This document shows, piece by piece, positions 37,362 to 45,660 of a DNA stretch of 64,000 nt (position 1 is its first letter; each line of letters begins with the position of its first letter). The notes below the pieces were generated by a model that saw only the letters and a program-made list of their open reading frames with translations, was not told where the DNA came from and searched no databases. Both the position numbers and the translations under genes were made by a program. This stretch comes from Alkalihalobacillus pseudalcaliphilus (GTDB lineage Bacteria; Bacillota; Bacilli; Bacillales; Bacillaceae_D): positions 290,790 through 354,789 of the forward strand of contig NZ_JAQQWS010000003.1 of the NCBI RefSeq assembly GCF_028610675.1. Reading direction: 5' to 3'.

Positions 37362-38477
37362 TTATGAGCGTTCATCCATTTTTTGCAACGCTTCTTCGAT
37401 CGTTTTACCCATTACGGTTAAATGTCCCATCTTTCTTTTCTCTTTTACTTCCACTTTCCCGTATAAATGAAGTTTGATGTCTTTTAATTTCCAACGTTCT
37501 TCTAATAATGGTGCTAGATCCTCACCTAATAGATTCTCCATCACAACAGGCTTGTGTAAAGTTGTTTCACCTAATGGCCAACCACACACTGCTCGAATAT
37601 GCTGCTCGAATTGCGAAGTTTCGCATGCTTCGATTGTATAATGTCCCGAATTATGAGGTCTTGGCGCTAACTCATTCACATATAATGTGCCATCTTTTCC
37701 AACAAAAAATTCGACCGCTAACGTTCCAACAAGTTGAAGCCCCTCTGCTATAGTCAAAGCAATCTCTCTTGCTTGAGTTTGTATTTCTTCTGAAACACGT
37801 GCAGGGACAATGGAGCGATATAAAATATTGTGGCGATGGATATTCTCGGCAACCGGGAACGTTTTTACTTCTCCTCGAGTCGAACGCGTGACAATCACCG
37901 AAACCTCACATCGAAAATCAATCCATGCTTCTAATACGAGTTCCTGATTTTGCACCCAATCCGATGCTACTTCTCTTAATTGCTCTTCATGCCGAACAAT
38001 GACTTGGCCCTTTCCATCATAACCACCTGTGCATGTTTTGAGCACAGCCGGAAAGCCGATTTTTTGAGCAGCAGCTTCCATATCTTCATTTGATAAAATA
38101 GCTGCATGTGGAACGACAGGCATACCAAGGGCTGCAACTGTTTGCTTTTCCTTTAAGCGATGCTGGGTCACTTTTAACAATTGGTCACCTTGAGGAAAAT
38201 CACATTTCCGTGCAATCCACGCTGCCGTCTCTTGGTCAATATTTTCAAATTCATATGTCACAAGATCTGACACATCTGCAAGCAATTTTGCTCCTTCTAG
38301 ATCATCATACGCTTTTTCTATTTGAACATCTGCTACCTGCCCACATGGTGAATCAGGGTTGGGCTCTAACACCGCAATACGATAGCCCATTTGTCTAGCA
38401 GATAGTGCCATCATTCTCCCTAGTTGTCCGCCACCAATAATTCCGATTGTTGCTCCTGGCTGTAATGGTTGCTTCAT
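37362..38477 (-). CDS. purK: N5-carboxyaminoimidazole ribonucleotide synthase
   Basis: ATP-grasp enzyme converting AIR, bicarbonate and ATP to N5-CAIR, the substrate of PurE. 371 aa. N-terminal GIIGGGQLGRMMALSARQMG and the ATP-grasp region TCTGGYDGKGQ and NELAPRPHNSGHYT are typical. Overlaps purE by 4 bp. Confidence 0.97.
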   Translation of the reverse strand: MKQPLQPGATIGIIGGGQLGRMMALSARQMGYRIAVLEPNPDSPCGQVADVQIEKAYDDLEGAKLLADVSDLVTYEFENIDQETAAWIARKCDFPQGDQLLKVTQHRLKEKQTVAALGMPVVPHAAILSNEDMEAAAQKIGFPAVLKTCTGGYDGKGQVIVRHEEQLREVASDWVQNQELVLEAWIDFRCEVSVIVTRSTRGEVKTFPVAENIHRHNILYRSIVPARVSEEIQTQAREIALTIAEGLQLVGTLAVEFFVGKDGTLYVNELAPRPHNSGHYTIEACETSQFEQHIRAVCGWPLGETTLHKPVVMENLLGEDLAPLLEERWKLKDIKLHLYGKVEVKEKRKMGHLTVMGKTIEEALQKMDERS

Positions 38478-38959
38478 AATGTGTCACTACTTTCTAAAAC
38501 TTGTTGCTTCGTTTTTTGACGACGTTCTGTTAGTCGTTCAGCTACTCCATCATCAAAAGCACCTAAAATTTCAGCCGCTAATAGTCCTGCGTTTGTCGCA
38601 CCAGCGTTTCCAATTGCAACGGTCGCTACAGGTACCCCTCCTGGCATTTGCACGATTGAAAATAAAGAATCTAAGCCTTGAAGTGCTTTCGATTGTACAG
38701 GAACACCGATAACAGGTAATGTTGTTTTCGCTGCAACCATACCAGGCAAATGCGCTGCACCACCTGCACCAGCGATTATGACTTTAAGACCGTTACCCCT
38801 TGCTTCTTCCGCATATTGAAACATGAAATCAGGTGTTCGATGTGCAGATACCACCTTCTTTTCATAAGGAATCTCTAATTCTTCTAAGACATGACACGTG
38901 AGCTTCATCGTTTCCCAATCTGACGTACTTCCCATAATGACACCGACAAGTGGCTTCAT
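38474..38959 (-). CDS. purE: N5-CAIR mutase
   Basis: Rearranges N5-CAIR to CAIR. 161 aa from MKPLVGVIMGSTSDWETMK; GGGAGAG is 6 nt upstream of the ATG at 38959. SAHRTPDFM and AGGAAHLPGMVAAKT are PurE motifs. First gene of the operon; its leader (about 700 nt) contains the riboswitch, its terminator and a copy of the intergenic repeat element. Confidence 0.97.
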   Translation of the reverse strand: MKPLVGVIMGSTSDWETMKLTCHVLEELEIPYEKKVVSAHRTPDFMFQYAEEARGNGLKVIIAGAGGAAHLPGMVAAKTTLPVIGVPVQSKALQGLDSLFSIVQMPGGVPVATVAIGNAGATNAGLLAAEILGAFDDGVAERLTERRQKTKQQVLESSDTL

Positions 38960-39055
38960 GAACATCTCTCCCAAAGGTTTATTTCATTCTATAAAGATAG
39001 TAGTTTATTAGGCTATTGCTACTTTACTTGGTAGCTTTTTAATTTCATCTATTTT

Positions 39056-39455
39056 GATTGAAAGTGATACTAATGATTGGGTGCGGATTTCTACTTACCG
39101 CTACAGAAAATCATACTCCGAGACAATCACGTGGCGCTGAGCTAATCGGCGAAGCCAGCGGATCTCAGCTCTACCACTACGTCCCACGGGAGTCCCGCAT
39201 GACTCGCCCGCTGGGGGCTGCTCATTCTCAAGTACAAATTGCCTTCATTAAAAAGAAATAACAACAAAAACAAAGTGAATGAAAAGCCACCAAGCTAAAG
39301 TCAATATCCAACTTTCGTGTTTGTTGGTGACAAGTTGCTCAGCAAGTCATCATAGAAGTTTTGTATGAGAAGTGTACGAACCAAGAAGCTTGCTCCAACC
39401 CAAGAAATGAATGACCAATTAACCTCAAGGCACAACCCATCTCCCCTAAGTAATA
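39056..39455. repeat. Intergenic repeat element, copy 2 (in the purE leader)
   Basis: Same order of blocks as the copy at 9491: a GGGTGCGGATTTCTACTTACCGC-like start, GAAAATCATACTCCG, GTGGCGCTGAGCTAA, GTCCCACGGGAGTCCCGC, ACTCGCCCGCT, then an AT-rich tail with an inverted repeat (CACCAA near 39290, TTGGTG near 39325). Its far end GGCACAACCCATCTCCCCTAAGT matches the end of copy 4 (GGCACAACCTATCGCCCCTAGGT). It lies downstream of the riboswitch terminator, inside the transcribed leader. Confidence 0.85.
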
Positions 39456-39526
39456 CAAAAAAAGCATAGAATTAGACCCTTTATCATCGATAATTTCGAG
39501 AGAAAGTAAGCTAATTCTACGCTTTT
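39456..39526 (-). terminator. Riboswitch-controlled terminator ahead of purE
   Basis: Minus-strand stem AAAGCGTAGAATTAG / CTAATTCTATGCTTT (one mismatch/GU), loop of about 35 nt, followed by TTTTGTATT. It lies 55 nt downstream of the aptamer, the usual expression platform of purine riboswitches. When guanine is bound, transcription should stop here. Confidence 0.92.
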
Positions 39527-39580
39527 AGGCAGACGGAAATCATCTAAATGCTTCGTTAAGATGATAGTGTCAAACTTCCC

Positions 39581-39647
39581 CTCATAGTCTAACGATTTAC
39601 GGTCATTAGGTAGAAACTTTTGGGCCTTATCCCCAGGATTATATGAG
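39581..39647 (-). promoter_or_regulatory. Guanine riboswitch aptamer of the pur operon
   Basis: On the minus strand: P1 CTCATATAATC ... GACTATGAG, conserved J1/2 TATAATCCTGGGGATAAGGC, L2 and J2/3 AAGTTTCTACCTAATGACC, L3 CCGTAAAT and the 3' GACTATGAG. The base that sets specificity (position 74 in the xpt numbering) is C in GACTA, so guanine or hypoxanthine is the expected ligand rather than adenine. B. subtilis purE has the same control. Confidence 0.97.
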
Positions 39648-39678
39648 GTAATTTCGTATTTATCTTGTTTTCACCTTC

Positions 39679-39707
39679 ATCTTACAAGTAACACATTAAA
39701 ATGTCAA
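39679..39707 (-). promoter_or_regulatory. Sigma-A promoter of the pur operon
   Basis: Minus strand TTGACA (39702-39707), 17-bp spacer, TAAGAT (39679-39684), about 30 bp upstream of the riboswitch aptamer. The -35 box is consensus. Confidence 0.88.
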
Positions 39708-39709
39708 CG

Positions 39710-39753
39710 AAAAATCGAACGTTTTGATCAAAACAAATTTTATCGTTCGCCTT
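39710..39753 (-). promoter_or_regulatory. PurR operator (two inverted PurBoxes)
   Basis: Two 14-bp PurBox-like half sites in opposite orientation, AAAAATCGAACGTT (39710-39723) and, on the complementary strand, AAGGCGAACGATAA (39740-39753), separated by 16 bp. B. subtilis PurR operators have this CGAAC-centred, 16-17-bp arrangement. The site lies just upstream of the -35 box and overlaps the 3' end of the NETI gene. Confidence 0.85.
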
Positions 39754-39949
39754 CTACTAATATTCCTTCAAACATAATTTGTTGTTTAAATGGTTCGTAG
39801 TGGACATTTTGTCCTTGTTTCTCCTCAGAGAATACAGGTTTTTCAATTCGTCTCACTGGTTGATAGCCTTCTTTTGCCATTCTATCGAGACAATCTGAAA
39901 TGGTTTCCCCATCTTGTACTTCAAATCGCATTTTTTTCTTTTTACTCAT
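39740..39949 (-). CDS. yebG: NETI-motif protein (YebG type)
   Basis: 69 aa, basic N-terminus MSKKKKMRFEVQDGETISDC. The DGETISDCLDRMAKEGY stretch corresponds to the NETI motif of this small Firmicute family. Function unknown. In B. subtilis yebG also directly precedes purE (conserved order). Its stop codon lies within the PurR operator. Confidence 0.88.
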   Translation of the reverse strand: MSKKKKMRFEVQDGETISDCLDRMAKEGYQPVRRIEKPVFSEEKQGQNVHYEPFKQQIMFEGILVEGER

Positions 39950-40030
39950 GTTATTATCTCTGCCTCACCTTCATGAAATGCCTATTGCTTATCTATCTAT
40001 TGTAGTTCCCATACTTAGAGCTGACAACAC

Positions 40031-40600
40031 CTACTCGGTCTCAGATGGGCGAGGTATAAAACGATTTCGTTTTTCAAACACATCTTGATAATTGGTATCT
40101 GCCTTTAATGCCCTCTCTTCAGACTTGATTCGAATCGAAAGAATGAGCAGATTTAAGCTAGAAAAAATGAGTGCCGTCCAATACGCCTGGAAAATGAGTG
40201 GCAAACATAATAGCTCAATGACGACAACAACATAATTGGGGTGCCGCATAAATTGATAAGGACCTTTCGTAATGACTTTAGCTCCTGGTAAAACAATAAT
40301 ACGCGTATTCCAATAACGACCGAGTGACGTAAGTGCCCAAATCCGAATCATTTGAGCAATAATGAATAAACAAAAAGGTACTGCCGCCCAACTAGTAAGC
40401 TGGGGTTGCTTCCAGACCATTTCTGCTATTAACGCAAAAAAGAAACCTATATGCATAAGAACCATGAAGGGGTAATGCTCTTTACCAACTTCAAAGGCCC
40501 CTTGTGCCTCCATCCACTTCTTATTTCGGTTAGCAATGACTACTTCAAATAATCGTTGCACCATAATACTACCTATAAATAAATAGACCCATACACTCAA
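40031..40600 (-). CDS. bpsB: Isoprenylcysteine carboxyl methyltransferase-like protein (BpsB/YpbQ)
   Basis: Integral membrane methyltransferase with about 4 hydrophobic segments and the ICMT signature GPYQFMRHPNYVVVVIELL near the C-terminus. In B. subtilis the homologue methylates alkylpyrones made by the neighbouring type III polyketide synthase. The frame is open to 40615, but the TTG at 40600 has GGGGTGG 6 nt upstream and overlaps the bpsA stop as TTGA, so I prefer it (about 189 aa). Start uncertain. Confidence 0.85.
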   Translation of the reverse strand: MSVWVYLFIGSIMVQRLFEVVIANRNKKWMEAQGAFEVGKEHYPFMVLMHIGFFFALIAEMVWKQPQLTSWAAVPFCLFIIAQMIRIWALTSLGRYWNTRIIVLPGAKVITKGPYQFMRHPNYVVVVIELLCLPLIFQAYWTALIFSSLNLLILSIRIKSEERALKADTNYQDVFEKRNRFIPRPSETE

Positions 40601-41694
40601 TGAATTCCACCCCAATTCAACAAGACAAGCTCAGAACAAAAGCCTGGACCAAGTGCCGCCATTAAGCCAACCTCTCCATGGTGTCTTTGTTTTTTCATAC
40701 ATTCCTCTAATACATACAGGACCGTTGGCGATGACATATTTCCGTTATAACGGAGTATTTCTCTTGCTTCTAGAGTTAGTTCTTGGGAAATGCCTAGAGC
40801 GGCTTCATACGCATCCAAAACCTTCTTTCCACCAGGATGAGCGACAAAGACATCAACTTGTTCAACCTCTAATCCCTTTTGGTGCAAAAACTCCTCCACA
40901 TTTGGTTTAAACCAGTTCTGAACAACATGGGGAATATCTCGAGAAAAAACAACATGTAAACCTGAATCCTTCACATCCCACCCCATAATTTCCTCCGAAT
41001 CTGGCATAAGTGTTGAATAGGAAGCAAGCATTCGTGGCCAGACCGGTATGTTTACTCGTTGCACAAGTGGCGAATGTTCACCGCAAACTAACGCACAAGC
41101 AACTCCGTCTGCAAAAAGAGAGGTTCCAATCAAGTTACTTTTTGTCCGATCATTACGCTGAAAGGTTAAGCTACATAATTCCACACAGCATACGAGAACG
41201 TTTTGCTCTGGATACGCCAAACAATATTCCATCGCTCTACTCATCCCAATGGCTCCACCAGCACAGCCTAACCCCCATAACGGCATTCTTTTCGTATGTG
41301 CTGAAAAAGGTAATTGATTCATGATTCTTGCATCCAGACTTGGTGTTGACATGCCTGAGCTCGATACTAAAATGAGTGCATCAATCTCACTAACCTCTAC
41401 TTTTTCTTTTAAAAATTCATTACTTTCTAAGCAAGCTAGAATAGCCTTAACACTATAATCGACACCTAACTTAATGTATAAGTTATTTTTTTCTTCAAGA
41501 CTATGGTCTTTTTCGAACCAATCCATCGGCATTGAGAAATAACGATTCTCAATTTGTCCATTTTGAAAAACAGGTAAAAGCCTCTGAATATCTGTGAAGC
41601 TTTCGCTAAAAAGCTCCTCAGCAAATTCCATCGTTAATTTTTGTGTCATCTTATGCGGTGGCTGATATGTGCCAACAGATAATATATGAACCAT
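40597..41694 (-). CDS. bpsA: Type III polyketide synthase (alkylpyrone synthase)
   Basis: Chalcone-synthase-like homodimeric enzyme that condenses acyl-CoA with malonyl-CoA to triketide/tetraketide pyrones. 365 aa, as in B. subtilis BcsA/BpsA. Catalytic Cys144 in LWGLGCAGGAIG, His in VFVAHPGGKKVL and Asn in YNGNMSSPTVL are intact. The ATG at 41694 has GGGGGA 8 nt upstream; the longer frame to 41721 lacks a ribosome-binding site. It forms a two-gene operon with bpsB. Confidence 0.95.
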   Translation of the reverse strand: MVHILSVGTYQPPHKMTQKLTMEFAEELFSESFTDIQRLLPVFQNGQIENRYFSMPMDWFEKDHSLEEKNNLYIKLGVDYSVKAILACLESNEFLKEKVEVSEIDALILVSSSGMSTPSLDARIMNQLPFSAHTKRMPLWGLGCAGGAIGMSRAMEYCLAYPEQNVLVCCVELCSLTFQRNDRTKSNLIGTSLFADGVACALVCGEHSPLVQRVNIPVWPRMLASYSTLMPDSEEIMGWDVKDSGLHVVFSRDIPHVVQNWFKPNVEEFLHQKGLEVEQVDVFVAHPGGKKVLDAYEAALGISQELTLEAREILRYNGNMSSPTVLYVLEECMKKQRHHGEVGLMAALGPGFCSELVLLNWGGIH

Positions 41695-41788
41695 AACTAG
41701 CATCCCCCAAACTTCATTCAAGATAGTTTAGGTTTTCCATTTTTATGTAATTTATTCTTAATTTCTTCATCTATCTCTCATCTTATTA

Positions 41789-42421
41789 TTAATAAAGTCT
41801 CTTTGTATAACTTTCTTTTAATCGGTCCCCTACATTCCTTTCGCTTAATCCCTCCATATTGGCATGGTCCTTCACGATTTTTGCTGCTGGTGCTACGTCA
41901 ATGTCTTTAGACCAACTTTCTGGTTGCCATAAGTGAGAACGAATGATTGACTTTGCACAATGAATATAACACTCCTCAACGTCAACGACGATACCAACTG
42001 TCGGTACCTTTTCATTGACACTTGTATTCTTTAGGAGATCGTCATCGGCAATGATTGTTGCAACGCCATTGACTCGTAATGTTTCACCTAATCCAGGAAT
42101 CAGAAATAAAAGACCAACATGTGGGTTAGCCATTATATTTAACATAGAATCCATTCTTTTGTTGCCTGGTCTGTCTGGAATTAAAAGTTGCTTCTCATTT
42201 AAAATGTGGACAAAACCTGGTCCATCTCCTCTTGGCGAAGCATCACACTTCCCCTCTGAATTTGCCGTAGATAATACGAGAAAAGGGGATTCTTGAATAA
42301 AATCAGTTACATGCTTATCTACGTAGGAAATTACTTTTCTTTTTACCATTTCACTAGGTTCACCGTTTAATTTGCGTAATTGCGCTTCCGTTGAAATAAC
42401 ACTCTTCCATTCCTCTTTCAT
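41789..42421 (-). CDS. Pyridoxamine 5'-phosphate oxidase-family flavoprotein
   Basis: 210-aa protein of the FMN-binding split-barrel (PPOX) fold, subgroup resembling MSMEG_1061. SPFLVLSTANSEGKCDASPRGDGPG starts the barrel and RPGNKRMDSMLNIMANPHVGLLF carries the FMN contacts. The C-terminal part CYIHCAKSIIRSHLWQPESW is typical. Probably a general FMN- or F420-dependent reductase; the substrate is unknown. The ATG at 42421 has AGAGAGG 4-5 nt upstream. Monocistronic. Confidence 0.85.
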   Translation of the reverse strand: MKEEWKSVISTEAQLRKLNGEPSEMVKRKVISYVDKHVTDFIQESPFLVLSTANSEGKCDASPRGDGPGFVHILNEKQLLIPDRPGNKRMDSMLNIMANPHVGLLFLIPGLGETLRVNGVATIIADDDLLKNTSVNEKVPTVGIVVDVEECYIHCAKSIIRSHLWQPESWSKDIDVAPAAKIVKDHANMEGLSERNVGDRLKESYTKRLY

Positions 42422-42617
42422 TTTTCCTCTCTCCTTCACTTAGTTCTTTCAATTCTTACTATTTTAATAGTATGGATAATCACTCATTTATACAACCGAT
42501 ACGTATGTCTTTCTAAGCATGTCGTTTATATGAAAATCGAATGCAATGAACATTTTTTCGCATATTCCTTCTTTTCCCCCTATATATGTAAGCATTCTTT
42601 CCTTTAAGGGGTGAGGT

Positions 42618-44087
42618 ATGATGAAAAAATTTATTTTGAAAGCGTTCACCTTATTTGTTTTACTTCTTTTCCTTTTGCCTAGTATACGTGTAGATGCTGG
42701 CTTTTTAGGCATTGGCAAACCCGGTCCAGGTGCTCCTCCCGGCTCTTGGACAGCCGGTGAACATCCTTCTAGTGGGGTGAAGTCACCGATCGTATTTATT
42801 CATGGTTTAAATGGCTCCTCTGATACTTGGCTAGAAGACAATGATATGCCTGAAATAGCTTTTCAAAATGGACATCCAACCGCTTATGTAAATTTACACC
42901 CTAGCGAATCGATTTGGACAAATGGTGAACTACTTGCAGGCATACTACCTGAAATCTATGATTATTTTGGTGAGAAAGTAACGATTGTCGCTCATAGTAA
43001 AGGTGGGGTAGACAGTCAAACTGCTATCGTCTATTTTGGGGCGGACCAGTATGTAAAAAATGTCATCACTCTTGGTTCTCCTCATCACGGTAGCGAACTA
43101 GCTAATTTGGCGAATAGCTCATGGGCTTGGTGGCTTGCTGAGATTGTCGGAATGCGTTCGGCAGGAACAGACTCCTTAATGACAGGGACGATGGCACATT
43201 TCCGGAGTGAAACCGATCCGTTGTTTAGCCATAGTTCCGTTCCATTTTCGACGATTTCAGGGACATCTTGGGGCTCTTTCGGTTCGGTTCTCTTTTTTGG
43301 GGGGCTTTATCTATCAAGCTTCGGAACCAATGACGGTGCGGTCACTCTAAATAGCTCACGTTTACCAGGAGCCAACGAAATTGCTTCATTACGATTAGAC
43401 CATTTTGAAATCAATCAAGGGCACCACGTTTTTCCTCATTTGCAAAATCGTTTAACAACTAATAGCAAACCCTCCTCCTCACACTCCTATGAAGGAAATC
43501 ATATCAATACAGGGCATATTGTACGTGGTGGCGAGTTGATTCAACAAGGGCGTCAGGATTTCGTTATTGAAAAGGATGTACAGTCCGTTGAAGTCCACCT
43601 GTTAGCAAATAACAAACTCCGTCATGCTCAGTTACAATCTCCAGAAGGTGTCACTTACGATGTTAAACAGATTCAAGCAGAGCCAAGTGACAGTGTTTTT
43701 GCTGGAACCTATTTGCATACTTTTTCTGTACCAACCCCAGCAGCTGGTACATGGAAATTAGAGATGCAGCATGATGAGCCCACCGCTTACTTAGCTGTTG
43801 CGACCATTGATGGAGGGATAAGTGATAACCTTCAATTGAATACATCACCTTCATTAACTGAACTTCAAGGTAGTGCAATTAATGAAAAGAAAACAACATA
43901 TACGGTTCATGTGAATGATCAAAAAGTGTCTGATACCTCTCTATCACTTAAGTCAATTCCATTGAAGCAAAGTGAAACATATACCATGACAATTGATGTT
44001 CAAGGAGAGACCAAAGATGGTCAGCCATTCGAAAGAACCATCATTACAAATCGGTATGTCGATCAGAAGGGTAAAATTTTCGAGTAG
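42618..44087 (+). CDS. Secreted alpha/beta-hydrolase lipase/esterase
   Basis: 489 aa, exported: signal peptide of about 27 residues ending RVDA. The mature enzyme has the oxyanion region PIVFIHGLNGSSDTW, nucleophile Ser127 in AHSKGG, candidate Asp in FGTNDGAVTL, and His in the GHHVF segment. The C-terminal about 200 residues form a beta-rich extra domain (VEVHLLANNKLRHAQLQSPEG, then GTWKLEMQ), possibly for binding substrate. The natural ester is not known. ATG-ATG start after AAGGGGTGAGGT. Monocistronic with a terminator. Confidence 0.85.
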   Translation: MMKKFILKAFTLFVLLLFLLPSIRVDAGFLGIGKPGPGAPPGSWTAGEHPSSGVKSPIVFIHGLNGSSDTWLEDNDMPEIAFQNGHPTAYVNLHPSESIWTNGELLAGILPEIYDYFGEKVTIVAHSKGGVDSQTAIVYFGADQYVKNVITLGSPHHGSELANLANSSWAWWLAEIVGMRSAGTDSLMTGTMAHFRSETDPLFSHSSVPFSTISGTSWGSFGSVLFFGGLYLSSFGTNDGAVTLNSSRLPGANEIASLRLDHFEINQGHHVFPHLQNRLTTNSKPSSSHSYEGNHINTGHIVRGGELIQQGRQDFVIEKDVQSVEVHLLANNKLRHAQLQSPEGVTYDVKQIQAEPSDSVFAGTYLHTFSVPTPAAGTWKLEMQHDEPTAYLAVATIDGGISDNLQLNTSPSLTELQGSAINEKKTTYTVHVNDQKVSDTSLSLKSIPLKQSETYTMTIDVQGETKDGQPFERTIITNRYVDQKGKIFE

Positions 44088-44103
44088 TTTAAATGTAAAT
44101 AAG

Positions 44104-44143
44104 AAGTCCGAAAGTAGTTATCATGCTACATTTCGGGCTTTTT
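44104..44143 (+). terminator. Terminator shared by lipase and kinase genes
   Basis: Stem AAGTCCGAAA / TTTCGGGCTT with a 17-nt loop, followed by TTTT on the plus strand. It overlaps the end of the convergent kinase gene and can act for the lipase gene. Confidence 0.85.
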
Positions 44144-44645
44144 AAATTGATTGGATAAACTCTCTTGCCTTTTGTGGGGATTTGATGATGACAATATGTT
44201 TATTTGAAGCAAGGTTGTCCAGCTTTGTTATTAAATCTGGTCGCTTGTCTTTTGGAAATCGCCATATCCATTTTAAAAAGGTTGGATCGAATCGCTCATG
44301 ACAGCCTTCCCTCATATCTGGTCGTGTTTTATTTTTATATTGGAATGTTCGTTTAATTGCACGGTACAGGCAGAGTGTTCTTGGGTAGTCTAAGAAAAGG
44401 ATGGTATCTGCTGCTTGAAAGCGAATATCCATGGTTCCTCCATAGTTTCCATCGATAATCCATGCTTCGTTTTTGACAAGTTCGTTCTGTATTTGAATTT
44501 GTTCCTCTCTAGTGACGAGCTCCCAATTGGGCTTCCACATAAGTTTATCTAGATGGAATACTTTTAGTTGTAATTTCTTACCTAACTCTCTAGCTAAGGT
44601 AGATTTCCCTGCTCCGCCAGACCCTATCAAGATGATTTTTTTCAT
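44142..44645 (-). CDS. P-loop kinase, 'topology modulation protein' (FlaR-like) family
   Basis: 167-aa AAA/adenylate-kinase-like NTPase with Walker A GSGGAGKST (residues 8-16), LDKLMWKPNW and WIIDGNYGGTMDIRFQAADT, all characteristic of the FlaR-like family. The historical name refers to DNA topology, but the biochemical role is unproven and a small-molecule kinase is plausible. AAAGGAG lies before the ATG. Upstream is a copy of the intergenic repeat element. Confidence 0.85.
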   Translation of the reverse strand: MKKIILIGSGGAGKSTLARELGKKLQLKVFHLDKLMWKPNWELVTREEQIQIQNELVKNEAWIIDGNYGGTMDIRFQAADTILFLDYPRTLCLYRAIKRTFQYKNKTRPDMREGCHERFDPTFLKWIWRFPKDKRPDLITKLDNLASNKHIVIIKSPQKAREFIQSI

Positions 44646-44659
44646 TAGGTTACTCCTTT

Positions 44660-44965
44660 GTATGAAAGTTAGTGCTGATGCTCATATGCGGCACTCTACT
44701 TACCACTACCGAAAATCTCGCGTGGCACTGAACTAACTAGCTTCGTTAATGGATTTCAGCCTACCACTAGGTTCCGCAGGAGTCTCCGCATAACTCGCCC
44801 GCTTGGATTATTAAAAATTCTCAAGAAAAAAACATTCTTACAACATTCATTTAAAATGAAAAAGAACAAAATTAAATTGAATGAAGTACCAAGTTAAAGA
44901 CAAAAGCTACTTTCACCGTTTATGTTGTTACTTCTCGGCTTTTCCTACATACGTTTGAACTCCTA
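44660..44965. repeat. Intergenic repeat element, copy 3
   Basis: TTTGTATGAAAGTTAGTGCTGATGCTC start, CACTACCGAAAATC, GTGGCACTGAACTAACTAGC, TTCCGCAGGAGTCTCCGC, ACTCGCCCGCTT, then an AT-rich tail with AAAATGAAAAAGAACAAA and TTATGTTGTTACTTC, both nearly identical to copy 1. No gene within. It lies upstream of the kinase gene and of the plus-strand lipoprotein gene. Confidence 0.87.
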
Positions 44966-45092
44966 TTATTTTCATGAAAATTACGTTTGTTTAGTATACT
45001 GCGTTTCAACTCCTAATTAAAGGGAATAAAACATCAAATAACACCCACAACAGAAGTCCTGTCAATTTATTATGAAAAAAGGAGAATTCATC

Positions 45093-45632
45093 GTGTTTCG
45101 TACTCTGTATTATTTCATCCCCCTTTCGCTCCTTATTTTAATCGGTTGTTCAAATGAACAGAATCAGGTACTGAAATTAGCTGAGAAATATCAAATGAAT
45201 GTGGAATTCCTTGATGACTGGCAAGAAGAGAAGAGCCGTATTTATTCTTTAGATGAACTAGAAATCATTCTCGCCCAAGTCTCTGAATCTATTTATTCTG
45301 TGCAATCAAATTTTGCTGATATATCGGCTGTATTAAATGATGAGCAACAAATAAATGCAACCTTGCACTCTTACATTCAAGGAACCCCTTCTATCGAAAG
45401 AAATGTCACCCTGTCCTATGAAAATGAGGAAATGAATCAAGTTGAATCATATTCCATTGGTGGAGGTGAATTAGTTTGGGTACAAACGTCTTACCATCAG
45501 CGACCTAATTATGTAATTATTGCTGGTTATTGGGTTGGCAACTTCCAAACAGATAAAGGAATGGTCGCCTTTCGTGAAAATGACACTTGGTTCATTGAGA
45601 AACCCCAAACAATGATGTCGATGAATGACTAA
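45093..45632 (+). CDS. Hypothetical lipoprotein
   Basis: 179-aa exported lipoprotein of unrecognised family. From the GTG at 45093 (8 nt after AAAAGGAG) it starts M-FRTLYYFIPLSLLILIGC, a signal peptide with lipobox LIGC. The earlier in-frame ATG at 45072 overlaps the ribosome-binding site and is unlikely. The mature part is rich in Glu/Gln/Ser and has no known domain that I recognise. It stands alone, convergent with the BAAT-type hydrolase gene. Confidence 0.75.
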   Translation: MFRTLYYFIPLSLLILIGCSNEQNQVLKLAEKYQMNVEFLDDWQEEKSRIYSLDELEIILAQVSESIYSVQSNFADISAVLNDEQQINATLHSYIQGTPSIERNVTLSYENEEMNQVESYSIGGGELVWVQTSYHQRPNYVIIAGYWVGNFQTDKGMVAFRENDTWFIEKPQTMMSMND

Positions 45633-45660
45633 CATGGTGCAGCGTAGCTCTGTTCTATGT

